From positions 17,921,501-17,985,500 of the forward strand of contig CM029115.1 of assembly GCA_016859345.1 (NCBI GenBank): a stretch of 64,000 bases of DNA, given 5' to 3'. The position numbers and the translations under genes were made by a program. This DNA is from Istiophorus platypterus (taxonomy: Eukaryota > Chordata > Actinopteri > Istiophoriformes > Istiophoridae). This document shows positions 30,083 through 42,100 of the stretch, one piece after another. The notes under the pieces are model-generated. The model made no database searches, was not told where the DNA came from, and saw only the letters and a program-made list of their open reading frames with translations. Numbering within the stretch: the first letter of the stretch is position 1; every line of letters begins with the position of its first letter.

Positions 30083-33000
30083 TTGAGTATGTGGTCTTCT
30101 CCAAATGAATGTCAGAGCAAAATTGAATTTATATACAAATTACATTTCATTGGCATTTTAATGAAGAAAAGCAGCTGTATTTGTTCCCTAGTGTTACTTT
30201 TTGTGACTTTTTCTCTGTGTAAGTATGTGTGTATTTGCTGGGCGGTATCCCACTGTACTTATCACCTCAGGCCAGACCCTGACATTTTTGCTCCAGGGAA
30301 TAGAGAAAAGGAGACTTAAAGTCACACCTCTCTCAGCATCTTAACGTGTGTCGGTGTGTGTGCTTGAGGACGTTCATGAATGCATGTATGCAAGTGACAG
30401 GTGTGTCCAGGTGAAATGGTTTGAAGTTAAAGAGGAAGCTAATGAGGATGGACACCGGTGACATTTATTGACCCCCGTATGGCTTTCTCACGGCTTTTGT
30501 CCTTGGCAGGTGTCTGCATATGTGTGTGAAGGCATTCATGTGTACGAAAATGTCCAAGTTTTTGCCAGTCTGAAAAAGCTACAGAGAGAATTTTCATAAG
30601 AAACCGTAGCCTCGAACTGTCTTGTTTATCCATCAGCACCTCACTCTGTTTAATTTATTCAGACAGTGGACTGGCAATGTATCGTATATGATGAGTAAAT
30701 ATAAAGCAATCACATCCACATTGCAGTCACGTCCACATTGTTGAATTATTAGGTGTGCTTGCACTCAGTGGCACTCAGCTTTGTTTAGCCAGCTTTCATC
30801 AGAAGGTGCCATGCATGTCCATCATTTGCAGTCAGGCAGCAGGTAAAAGCAGGAGGCTTAGCTATGAAAACCAGCTCTTGAGACATAAAATGTCACATCT
30901 CTGGGGATGACTGAGCTTGAGGTTAGTGAAGGAGGTGAAGCAATACCAAATAGATATAGTTGGACTCACCTCTCTACACAGTACTGGTCTTGGAACCAAA
31001 GTCCCTGACAGAGACTGGACTCTCTCCTTCTCCCTCTCAAGGCAGGTATGTGGACAGTCATGATCCCCTTTCAGAGCCCTACTGTGTTTTGAGTTTTCCC
31101 TTTTATATGCAGTGCATATGAATATTTAAGCACACTATGGAGTACTTACTTACTCCCTGGCTGTGATGCTTCAATGAATATTAAAGTTTCTTTAAGTGAG
31201 AGATAACGAATATAATTCTTAGTCTCACTAGACTGCTTCATAGTCTGTCCAATATATGGCCCAATTTTAGCCTATTGCAGATTTATATGTATTTCTCGGT
31301 ATGTAGACTAATAGGTATCAAAAAAATTGCAGCACTGTTGAAGATTGATTAGAAACACAATTACCAGTGCATAGCTTTTCAACCCCAGAGCACCGACAAG
31401 TTTGTTCTTTGACTGTGAAATATCCAGCTTAGTACATGACTCGGTCACAATTCTTAATTAAAGCAAATTAATGATTTAATAAATCTTAATCAAAAGTGTT
31501 TCTCAAACAGTATGTAAAGCATAACAAAATTGGGCCAAAATGGCAGTATGACACACACAAAATAAGACTAAACTCTCTATCTATAGACTGACAAGTTATC
31601 TATATTGTATAATAACTTACACATCATTGTCACCTTTACATTGCTCTGGTGTTTCCCCTCTCTCCCTTTTTCCCCCTTTATCCATCCTTATCATATTTCC
31701 TCACTTTCTACTTGTCTGCCTTGACACATTAAGCAGTCTCATCATAGTCTCTCTACCTGTAGGTGACATTTGTATGATTATACTTTTTTGTCTCGTTGAA
31801 ATAGATTTGCTGCTTCCTTTGGGGCAACTGCATTCCTGTGTAAAAGGTGAATAGAGTGAATACCGAGGAAAGGAGAAATTACCTTCATCACTGGTCCTCA
31901 CATCACTCGCTGCAATATTTTCCTCACCACTCTGTCACTATCCTACACTTCTTCTCGTAGATATTTTAGCTTATTATTATTATCCTTCATGTATATTTTC
32001 TATTTACTTTGTATGTCCTGTTTGACCTCATCAGTCTTTTCCCCCTTTATAGTTATACCTCTTCTCACTTTCTTAAAACAATGTGCCACTTAATTTTCTT
32101 TTAAGAGTACGCTGAATGTAACACAGCTCACAGCTCCGTAGCAAAAAAGTAGTCCCTTTTTTTATAGGCTCAAACATGGATGTTTTCAGGGCTAAGCTTT
32201 TGTGACTTCAAACATTCACAGGTGAAAATGAGCTTATTGCATATGTACTGTTTATAGTCAGAAATTAAAATAGACTATAAAAAAAGAAACACTTGCTAAC
32301 TGTGTTAGACACAAAGTTGTTTTACTATATAATGATTCTAGAGATGAAAGGAAATAATTGAAAGAGTAATAGCACCAAATGACCCCACCTGGATTTGAAC
32401 CAGGAAGATTGTGGTTCATGGTCGGCGTCTCAAGAAATGGCGGTTCCCATTTGAGTCTTTATTTTGTTCTATGAATGTACCGTTTGTTATATAGATCCAT
32501 TAGTGCTTGTAATTTCAAAGTGAAGTTCATTTGTTTTTAGAAAATTAGCCCACTTTAGCTCGCATTTAAAAGAGTACATAAGTGTGACAGTAGGCATTAT
32601 TTAATTTTTAAAATAATTTATATTTATTTGAATAATTAAATAAATATTTAAATAATTTGATGATTAAAAATTAACATTCTCTATATTTGTTGATAAGTTG
32701 GCATTCTGGTAATGGTGACAAATTACCAGTGAGTCACGTATGACGTTATTAATGCTAAATAAAACCTTGGGCAGCTCCTTACTTAAAGGGTAACTACACT
32801 TCTAGAACCCTTCCTCCCAGCATATTTATTAAAAAGAAAAAAAAAAAAAAGTACAGCATAGTAAGGGAGCAATAATTGCAGCAGGCGTGCCCTGGTGATT
32901 GCAGAGCTGCTATTCAGAGTTAACCGGCTCTGAGGAGCTGTTGTCGAACACCCTGTATCTCTGCTGGAAAGAAAGACACTCTGGTGGAGCTTTGACAGTC

Positions 33001-33130
33001 ACTAGAAGCACATTTTGGCCCTTTGAGTAGTTTTGCAGGTACCTGTGTTCTAGACCGGCTAGCAGCTCCACTATGAGAGGCTTTCTCGGTGGGTGGGTGT
33101 GTGTGGGTGTGTGTGGGTGTGTGTGTGTGG

Positions 33131-33161
<31 letters not shown>

Positions 33162-36100
33162 GGTGTGGGTGGGTTTGTGTGTGTGTGAATGAATACATAG
33201 CAATAGCCATTCTGTTTCTCACAGTCAGAACTGTTGTTTGTCAGCCCTAAATGTCTTGTTAAGGTCTGAATAAAGCATAGTTATCACAGGGCCCATGTGT
33301 TATATTTATTACCACTAAAGAGGAATAAATCTCCTTTGTCTCTCCTCCAGCGTATGTGAAAGCTTGACAAGGCCACCAGCAGCAGCTTTGTTAAAGAGGC
33401 ACAAACATTGACTTTGGTCAGCCTGTGTTCTGCTCTTTATACTTGGACAAGCAGCTGACATATGAAATAGACCCTGGAGGCCTTGCATGTTTTGTTTCAT
33501 TGAAGGGCCACAAAATTTGGCTGAACTAAATGTTCAGATCTAAGACAGATACAAACTTTCTGAGCAGAAGAGGCAGTTTTCATACATATTATGATTATTG
33601 TTGGGAAATTTTACCTTTATTAACATCATATGCTGATCAGAATCTATGTTATATCTATGAGAGTAGCACATAATAACAGATTTAAAAAAATTATAGTTTG
33701 GAGTTCCTCTTTTATCTGCTGTGCCAACATTAGCTCCACAGACTATAACTTGTATTGCTCAGAGTATTTGTCTATTAGATACTGTGGATGTTTATATTCC
33801 AGACATGGAAATTGAATTTTTTTTTTGAGGACTGTCATGTCATTCTTTTAGCATTTGTACATAATATTCTATAACCTCCTCATAACATTAATGAGTCTTT
33901 TACTCTTGGAAATCTTCATTTTCTGATATGAGATGTCCCTGAGATCATGGCATGCAAGCAAAATCTTTAAATTAAATATGTTATCAAAGGTTTTACAAAG
34001 TATGATGTATAGATACCAAAGAAGTATCCTCTTGTGGCAAGGTCATTTAACTGTTGTTGCTGGAGCAGTGATTGAAGAAAATAAAAATAATGGAAGGAGG
34101 AGGAAATGGCTGCTAACTGCTACCTTTGAGAGTCTATTCCCAATGTATCAGTGCATCCCTAGTCCTCTAGCGCTTGTCACGACAGTCAAATGTGTGTTTG
34201 TCTGTGTGTGTGCATTTGTGAGTAAGCACCGATGTTGACTGCGATCATGAAAGTGATGACACTACGTTTTATGCCTCCTCGACCATATGCTGTCAACTTG
34301 TACATTTGTACGTCTTATTCTCATGAACATGATATCTTGTGAAAAAGTTGAGTGAATTTCATTGTGACCTCACAAAACATGTTTTTGGCCATAACTCAAG
34401 AATTGATACACTAATTATGAGAAAATGCACATCATACCTTTTGTTAAATTCCTTCGAAGTCTTTGCTACATGTTTGAGATTTTTGAGTTGGGAATTTCTT
34501 CAAATTTGTACTCAAGGATAAACTGATTAGATTTTTGCAGTCAAAGGTTAAGGTTACCATGACTTAATTTCAGTTCAAACATGATATCTCAGGAATACGT
34601 CCAGCGAATTTCATTACATCTGTCACAAAGTCCAATTTTACTCAAGGATGAACTGATTAGAATTTGTTGGTCAAAGGTCAAGATCAAGGTCCCTTTAACC
34701 CCTTTGGCCATAACTCAAGAAATGGAATGACAATAATGATGAAATACACATAATACCTTTTACTGAATTCTCTTAAAGTCTTCTTTACATATTGTGCTGG
34801 CTTTCAGCCACAAGTTGTAACTCTAGTTCTTACCATGATTATGTAATATTGATTACACTGATTATATACATAGCAGGAAAAGCTTATGCCAGGGCACTGG
34901 AATGGAGGCTCCGGCCAATTGTCAAACATCAAAATTATGAGGAGCAATGTGGATTCCATCCTGGCTGTAGCACACTGGATCCAGACTTTACCCTTGCTAG
35001 GCCACTTGAGGCTACATGTGCTTTTAGGACTTGGCGAAGACCTACAACCGGGTCCCTTTTGGGATCCTTTCGGGGGTACTGGAGGAATATGGGGTTTCAG
35101 GGCTTTTGCTACAAGCCATTCGGTCCGTCTGTTACTGGAGTGGGAGTTGTGTCCATATTCTCAGCAGGAAGTCAAACATGTTTTTTTTGGGTTGTTGGCC
35201 TCCCCCAGTGTAGTCCCTTGTCACTGATCCTGTTTGCAGTCTTCATAGGCAGGATTTCGAGGCACAGCTGGGGGGAGGAGAATCCCTGGGTTGAGACCCT
35301 TAGAATTGGATCTCTATTTGCCGATTATATGATTCTGCCGGCTTAATCAGAATAGGACTATCAGCATGCATTGGTGTGGTTTGCAGCGGAGTGTGAAGCG
35401 GTTGGGATGAGGTACAGTACCTCCTAGTCTGATGCCACCGTTCTCTGCCAAAAAATGGTGGATTGCTACCTTTGGTTACGGAGTTTCTGCCCCAAGTGAG
35501 GGGGTTAAATTATATTGGCATCTCGATCACTCTCGATCAGGATGAAGCATCGGGTTGACAGGTGGATAAGATGTCCTGCATTGCTCGGTGTCCCTCTCAG
35601 TCTATCATTTCATTCAGAGGTTGCCTTCATGGTTGCATCTCCAAGATTTATAGTCACTATGGGGTCACTATGGGAGGAGAGGCAGCCTCACCACTGCGGG
35701 GGGGGTGTAAGTTGTTGACTGTTTCGCTCTGTCTTGTCTGGGATTTGTAAGGGTCACTCACTTTGATCTTAGTGTTCCAGGCAACTACACTAAGCTAACT
35801 GATGCTGTGTTTCGGCCTCAGTACATTATGTATCATTTGATTCTTGTGCTTCATCTACAAGGTCAGCACCATCAAACAAGAAGAAGGAAAGGCGACATCA
35901 AAGACCTTCTCCACTGGGTACTAATGACATGGGCTCTGTCTGCTGTGATGTGGTAGCACACACCTACTTGAGCATATTCTTTTTTCTTATAATACACACT
36001 AATGCACATGCGCAACACACATGAAGCTTATTGAGCTGCATTTGTGTGAGTAGTTGCCATTGACTCCTCAGACTTGGAAAAAAAACAAAAACCAGAGTAC

Positions 36101-39100
36101 CCTTTTAAACGCAGTTGTGCAGGAAAAACTGGGATATAATGATGAGGTGGGTTGCTAAACCTTATCACTGAATAGTGATAGAGGCCAGGTGTGATACCAT
36201 GTATTGAATCATGGGCCAAAAGGCCAAAATTTCAAAGAAGTGATTATACACATCCAGTAGTGTGCCTTTAATTTTAGTGGTATCTTCTACAGCCATGCAA
36301 TTACATTTTTAAATACTCAAAAACAGGATATAATTCCTAAGGCAATGTTCCACTTACCTGGGATAATCCAAAAACCTTGCTGTGACTTATTTCCTTTGGG
36401 AGCTCCTTTCTATCACAAGAAAAAAAGTAAAAAAGGGAAAGCTGCAGGTAAATGGATTATCCTTGTGTAACCAGGACGTTTTTTTTCTTGGAAGGCACAT
36501 TGCTGTTGACTTTTTCCCATCAGTTTTCAATGCTTTGAGCACCAAAAATGAAATTTTAGTTTTCTTGAACAATTATGAAGCAAACAGAAGGTGAAATAGC
36601 ATCATGTTTCTCTGCTGCTAGCTGAAAGACCATAGTACAATCTACAATCTGGTCTGCACTTTATAATGATTGTATTGTAAAGCCTCTTTACTCCAGATAT
36701 CACAGTGCACTGCGCACTTATATGCTGTTCTTTCATAAGGCTCTACTGCAAACGGTCTAATTACCTCTGCTCTCTGGTTACATTCAAATACTAACAACGT
36801 CAGGACATTTTTACTGTAGCTGTACCTCCTTTTCACACTGAACTAGGAAAAGTTGGCTCAAATACTATGCTGCATACAAATAGAACGAGTCTCAAAAAAG
36901 CTGCATTCCATTATTACACTGGAGCATTTTAACGGTTTGTACCTTATATATTTGCAATCACACTTGCAAATGCTTTTCTTAAACATGAAAATGCATGTAT
37001 GTTTGTGAATAATTATGTTTGTCTATGCATAGACTCTATGGGGTTTTTTTGTTTTTGTTTTTTTTTTAAACACAGGCCTCTTACAAGAGAGATCCCGGTC
37101 TGAAGGATACTACCTGTTTAAATGAAGGATTTGAAGAGGGAAAAAAACCCTTCACAAAATTTGCAAACTTTTTGCATAACTAGATACTCTTAGGCTGAAT
37201 TTGAATTAATGCAAATTACTCACAGAAACAACCATTGTACTGAGTATTTGGAATACAGTGTGTAGGGTTCAAGTGCCTTTCTCAAGGGAACATCAACAGC
37301 AGTCAGTAAGGAAGAAGAGTATTCAGTCTAATTGTGATATAGTTCATAAGCCTTGTAGTACCAACGGTAACCAAAACAACTTTATCTTTGAGACTTATTT
37401 CACAGTGCTAGGCCAGACTAATGAGGATATGTTCGCTAACATTTCCACAAAGTGCACTACAATTTTGACCTACAGAATCACTGAGTGCTCCTCTTGTCTC
37501 ACACTATTTGTACCAAATACATTTCTCTTAAACACTGCAGGGTGCCAGGCTGCAGAAACAATAGATGTTGAAACTGGTTTGTACCTTATTCACTCATCCT
37601 TTCTTAAGGGACTACAGACTTTAGAGTGGTATAAACATACACAAACACACATACATACACACACACTGAAAGAGAGGGTTACATCGCTGTCACACACATG
37701 CACAGATTACAGAGAAGTCTTCAACACCTTTTATCAAGATCGTACTGGCTTGATAATATTGGCTGAAGAATGGGGGTGTTGTGTCTTATTCTATCTTAGA
37801 AAGCCTTGATGGTTCAGTCTCTTGCTGTCTGGTCACAAATATTATGCCAATAAATGTAAGACCATTATAAGACATTACACAGGAGTCTGAAAATGACTGA
37901 TATAAGGGGAAGGATGAGAAGATGCATAAATGTACCAATCGTATAGAGGCCACCAATAGGTCCCCCTAAGGAGTTCATTGGTTCTTTTGTTACTCTAACC
38001 TTTATCTGTTTCCCCAACTTCCTGTTTTCCTTTTCAGTGACCTAGTGATAAAGGACAAGGGGTTCTTTGCCCAAGAAGCTGCACTCACTCTGTAGTGCCA
38101 AGTCTTGACGATCAGATGAATTACTACTTATGGCTATATATATATATATATATATATATATCAAAGTTGTTTTGCAGCAACCCAGGTGCAGAGACACCCT
38201 AATTTTAGAGTTTATTTTTTAATGTAGTTCTGATTTATTGAACATAATGCTTGGTTTAGTCGTTTATAGCATTTACTCAGTATGTGTAACTGATGAGTTT
38301 TTGTTCCAGGCTATTGGTCTAATGAGTTGATTTTCAGCGTCTCTTTCTGCAATTGGAATTGGTAATGTTTTTAATATATGATAGTATAATAAACATTAGG
38401 TTCACACTTAGAATATTTGTTTTCAGAGCCAAAGGTTAACATGCTAATTTTTTATTTAACCAAAAAAAAAGGTATACATGTAGTGATTCTTGTTACAGGA
38501 GAAATTGGACGGAGCTCAGACAAAAAAAAAACGCCTTGGACAGTGTCATAGAGAAGAGTCTGTTTGTTTACATAAGAGACTGAGAGCCTGAGTCAAATAA
38601 TTTTTTACACATCACATTCTTGAATCTGCTAAAAGACAGCTTGAGATACTGTAGACCTTTTTTCTGTCTAAATAAGGGACTATCAACACTATTTTAGCTT
38701 TTGATGTTAGGGTAATACGCTTAAAGTTAGGACAGAAAATATTCAGCATTCTTTCTATTTTATTTTTCCTTTTTATCAAGAAGAATAGCAAAATACATAA
38801 TGGGTTATGATAAGTGTGGCGTATGGAACAGGAAAAATATTTTGTCAGCCACCTGCCCCTGTAATCCAAATGGTGCTTAAGTTAAAATTTAGAAGACCTC
38901 CTCCTGTAAAACCTGTGCTGATGCAATGGCTTTGAAAGGGCATTCCATTAAATGTGCATGTTTTGAAATTTGTGAATATGAAGATAAAGAATTATACCTA
39001 TTACATTGTTGCCCCATGGCTATTATTGCTCAAAATGACTGTAAAATATATATCCAGTAGTCATGATTGTCCTTTCATTTTCATTATTTTATGTAGATTA

Positions 39101-42100
39101 ATAATAAGACTGATTTAGGTCCCTTAAATGGAAATCCAATTAAATGTACAAGCTTTGATGTTTAGTAAAGGAAATGATAGAAATTATACCAATTACATTA
39201 TTACGCAGTAGCTGTCTTTGCTCAGATTTAACCGAAAAACATTTTTATAGCTTTGATTTAATTACTGATTAATCATTAAATTGTTTTTGTCATCACAGAG
39301 ATTTTCATTATTTTATTTTAATGAATAATCAAACTGACTCCAGAGGTCCTCTAGAGGTGTATATTTATAGGAAATGAGTTTCAGTGTGTTATCAATTCAC
39401 TCTGGGCTACACAAAGCATTAGTAATGAAGACTTGCCATTCTTGCTTTATTATTGCTTCTAGTCTCAAGCATAGACCATCAGTGTCAGCATAATTTGGTT
39501 TTGTTGAATAACAGACCTCTCTCACAGTGTTATTTTGCAGCACAAGATATAAAGATTCTCCTTTGTGCTACCTAAGGCATACAGAGATATCAAAATTAGT
39601 TTTAATCTCCGTCACTTCTCAGCTTTACAGACATTTGTCCCTGAGAGCACTGGGAGTTGTAGGCTCTTAGTCTATGGAAGGATTGCAAATATGTTGGAAT
39701 TTAACACTGTTTGTATTAACCAAAAATTACATGGAGCGTGAGAGCATGCTAGTAGGGTTACTCGGAGATACAGCATATTACAAAGGAAAATTCCAAATAT
39801 GTGTTTCACAACTTTACTGGCAACATGGTTCCACTGAGGTGAAGGATCCAGGGGCATTTCAAGGGCACTGAAGTAAAATAGGGGCAGTCATAATAAACCT
39901 TAAAAAATGTGTCACACCTGTAAATCTGTTTGGAGCAGGATATGCTAATCTGAGTGTCCATGAGACAACACTAACAGTGAGGGAGGTACGCAAGATGGGA
40001 TACACAGCAATACAATGCAATTATGACAATTTATTTGCCGTGTTGTATTTTCCAACTGTTTTACATTGAAAGCTTGTTCACAGTGGTGAAATTTTCTGAA
40101 AAACTAGAAAACCAACTGATCAACTTAGAGCCATATCATTAATTTTTAAGGCAATTAATCTGGTGTCATGACCCTCCTCCCTCTCAAACTACACTTCAAA
40201 CAGCAACCAATTTGGTTATGAAATTAATCAAGGCTAAAATCAGGTTTAATCCATACAGTTTCTGCCCAGCTTCACGGTGGGAAATATTACACCATTATTT
40301 TTCTAAATTGTTCATGGAGTCTGGTGACGTAACGTTATTCCAGCATTGTTTGGCCCATCTTCGACCTTGGCAAAGCTCTAATCAGCCAGAATAACATTCT
40401 ATTGTGTGTGTAGTGTGCATAGCTTTTAAGTTTGCTGAGATGACTATCAGAGTATTCCTAAACATCTATCCATAGTCTTGCCATACTAATTAACCTGTTC
40501 CATTGTGGCATCATAACAAGACTGTAACCTGCTGTTATAAATACGCATGCACAACAGGGAATGCTAGAATCATTTTGTTCACTAACGCCTCTGCCAGTCT
40601 TTGTGTTAATGTTGCAGCTATGCAAATCAGATGATGATGTGGCCAAAAATGTGTTAAGTTTTTTCACCTATCAGCTCCTTGGATTTATTTGTTTATTAGT
40701 CAGATTCAAATAATGAAAATAATTGATCTTTGGTCCGACAATTCCCAGTTGTTAAAGTGATCATGATGCATCTTAATTATCAGTGTGAAACTCATTTATT
40801 CTGCATCTGGCTCATTAAAATGTATCTCTGTAATTTTCATTGTTTTCTGGGAGAGCTGAAATATCAGTCTGATTCACATTGCTGCCTTTTTCTAACCCTT
40901 AGCCTTATTCACTCAAATTCAGGGTTTGTCAGCCAATTGACAATATGATTGACCCATGGGTCTTGCTCTGAATGGGTGGATTAGTTAATCAAATAAAGCA
41001 TTATCCTTGATTGGGAGCAAATGTTAATCTACAGTACATCAACCACTGGCAGTTCAACAATTTTGTCTGCTGAGGGATTGCAAACATGCAATGTGAATCT
41101 TGCTGCTGTTTGCATTGTGTTATATTGGGGAATCTAGGGAATCAACTGCCCCATTAAAGGTGCTATATGTAAATTGTTGCTATGGCTACATTGTCAACGT
41201 TAGCATTAAAAGCTGTTTACGTGACATTATAGAAGAAAACATTTTGAGATCAGCATCAAAATTCATTCCTTTATGTGCTACTACTACTCTCTTGCTGGAT
41301 TGAGACAGGACACTACAATGACTAATGTGAAGTGGTATTACAAAACAGAATAGGCTGTGGAGTCATGTCAAAGGAAAAGAATTGGTCTGACAGCGGCATT
41401 TGAATACTAATCTTATTTCTCATTCTGCAATAAGGAATTTCCCTTAAGTATGTGAGATGATCCAGCATTTTTTATGAAAGAAGATATGACAGCGATAATG
41501 TCAAAGGAAAAGAATTGGTCTGACAGCAGCATTTGAATACTAATCTTATTTCTTATTCTGCAATAAGGAATTTCCCTTAAATATGTTGATTGTGAAGTGG
41601 TATTACAAAACAGAATAGGCAGTGGAATTTTATAACCTTTCTAAGGAACAATTGCACTAAAAGCTAGTTAAGTGCGGAGGAAATTTCTGTTTGTGCCATA
41701 AAGTAATGACTGAGATATTTCATTTATAAATAGCTGACAAATAGAATAAGATTCTTCCTTAAGAAATGATCCTGTATTTTTATGAAAGAAGATATCTCAT
41801 CAATCATGTCAAAGGAAAAGAATTGGTCTTACAGCAGCATCTTAATACTAATCTTATTTCTTAATCTGCAATAAAAGATTTCCCTTACATATGTTTAAAG
41901 GTGCTATATGTAAGTTTTTCCTATTGTAACATATCCAACATTAGCATTAACCTCTTCTTTATTTACAAGTCTAGAAGAAACACATCCTAACCAGCTAGCC
42001 CTAGCTCGTCCTGTCTTGTGTTACTGGTTTATGATATTGCGTCCCTGTAGCATCCAGTCCAACATGAGAGGATGAAGAAGTAAGGCTGCCCAGGGGGTAT

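Noticed and set aside
32381..32455. A functional tRNA gene on the minus strand
   Set aside because: Only the T-arm is good; the acceptor stem does not pair and no convincing anticodon arm can be drawn.
32910..33222. Two overlapping minus-strand frames rich in His-Thr-Pro repeats
   Set aside because: They are direct translations of the GT/GGGTG simple repeat; no gene structure surrounds them.
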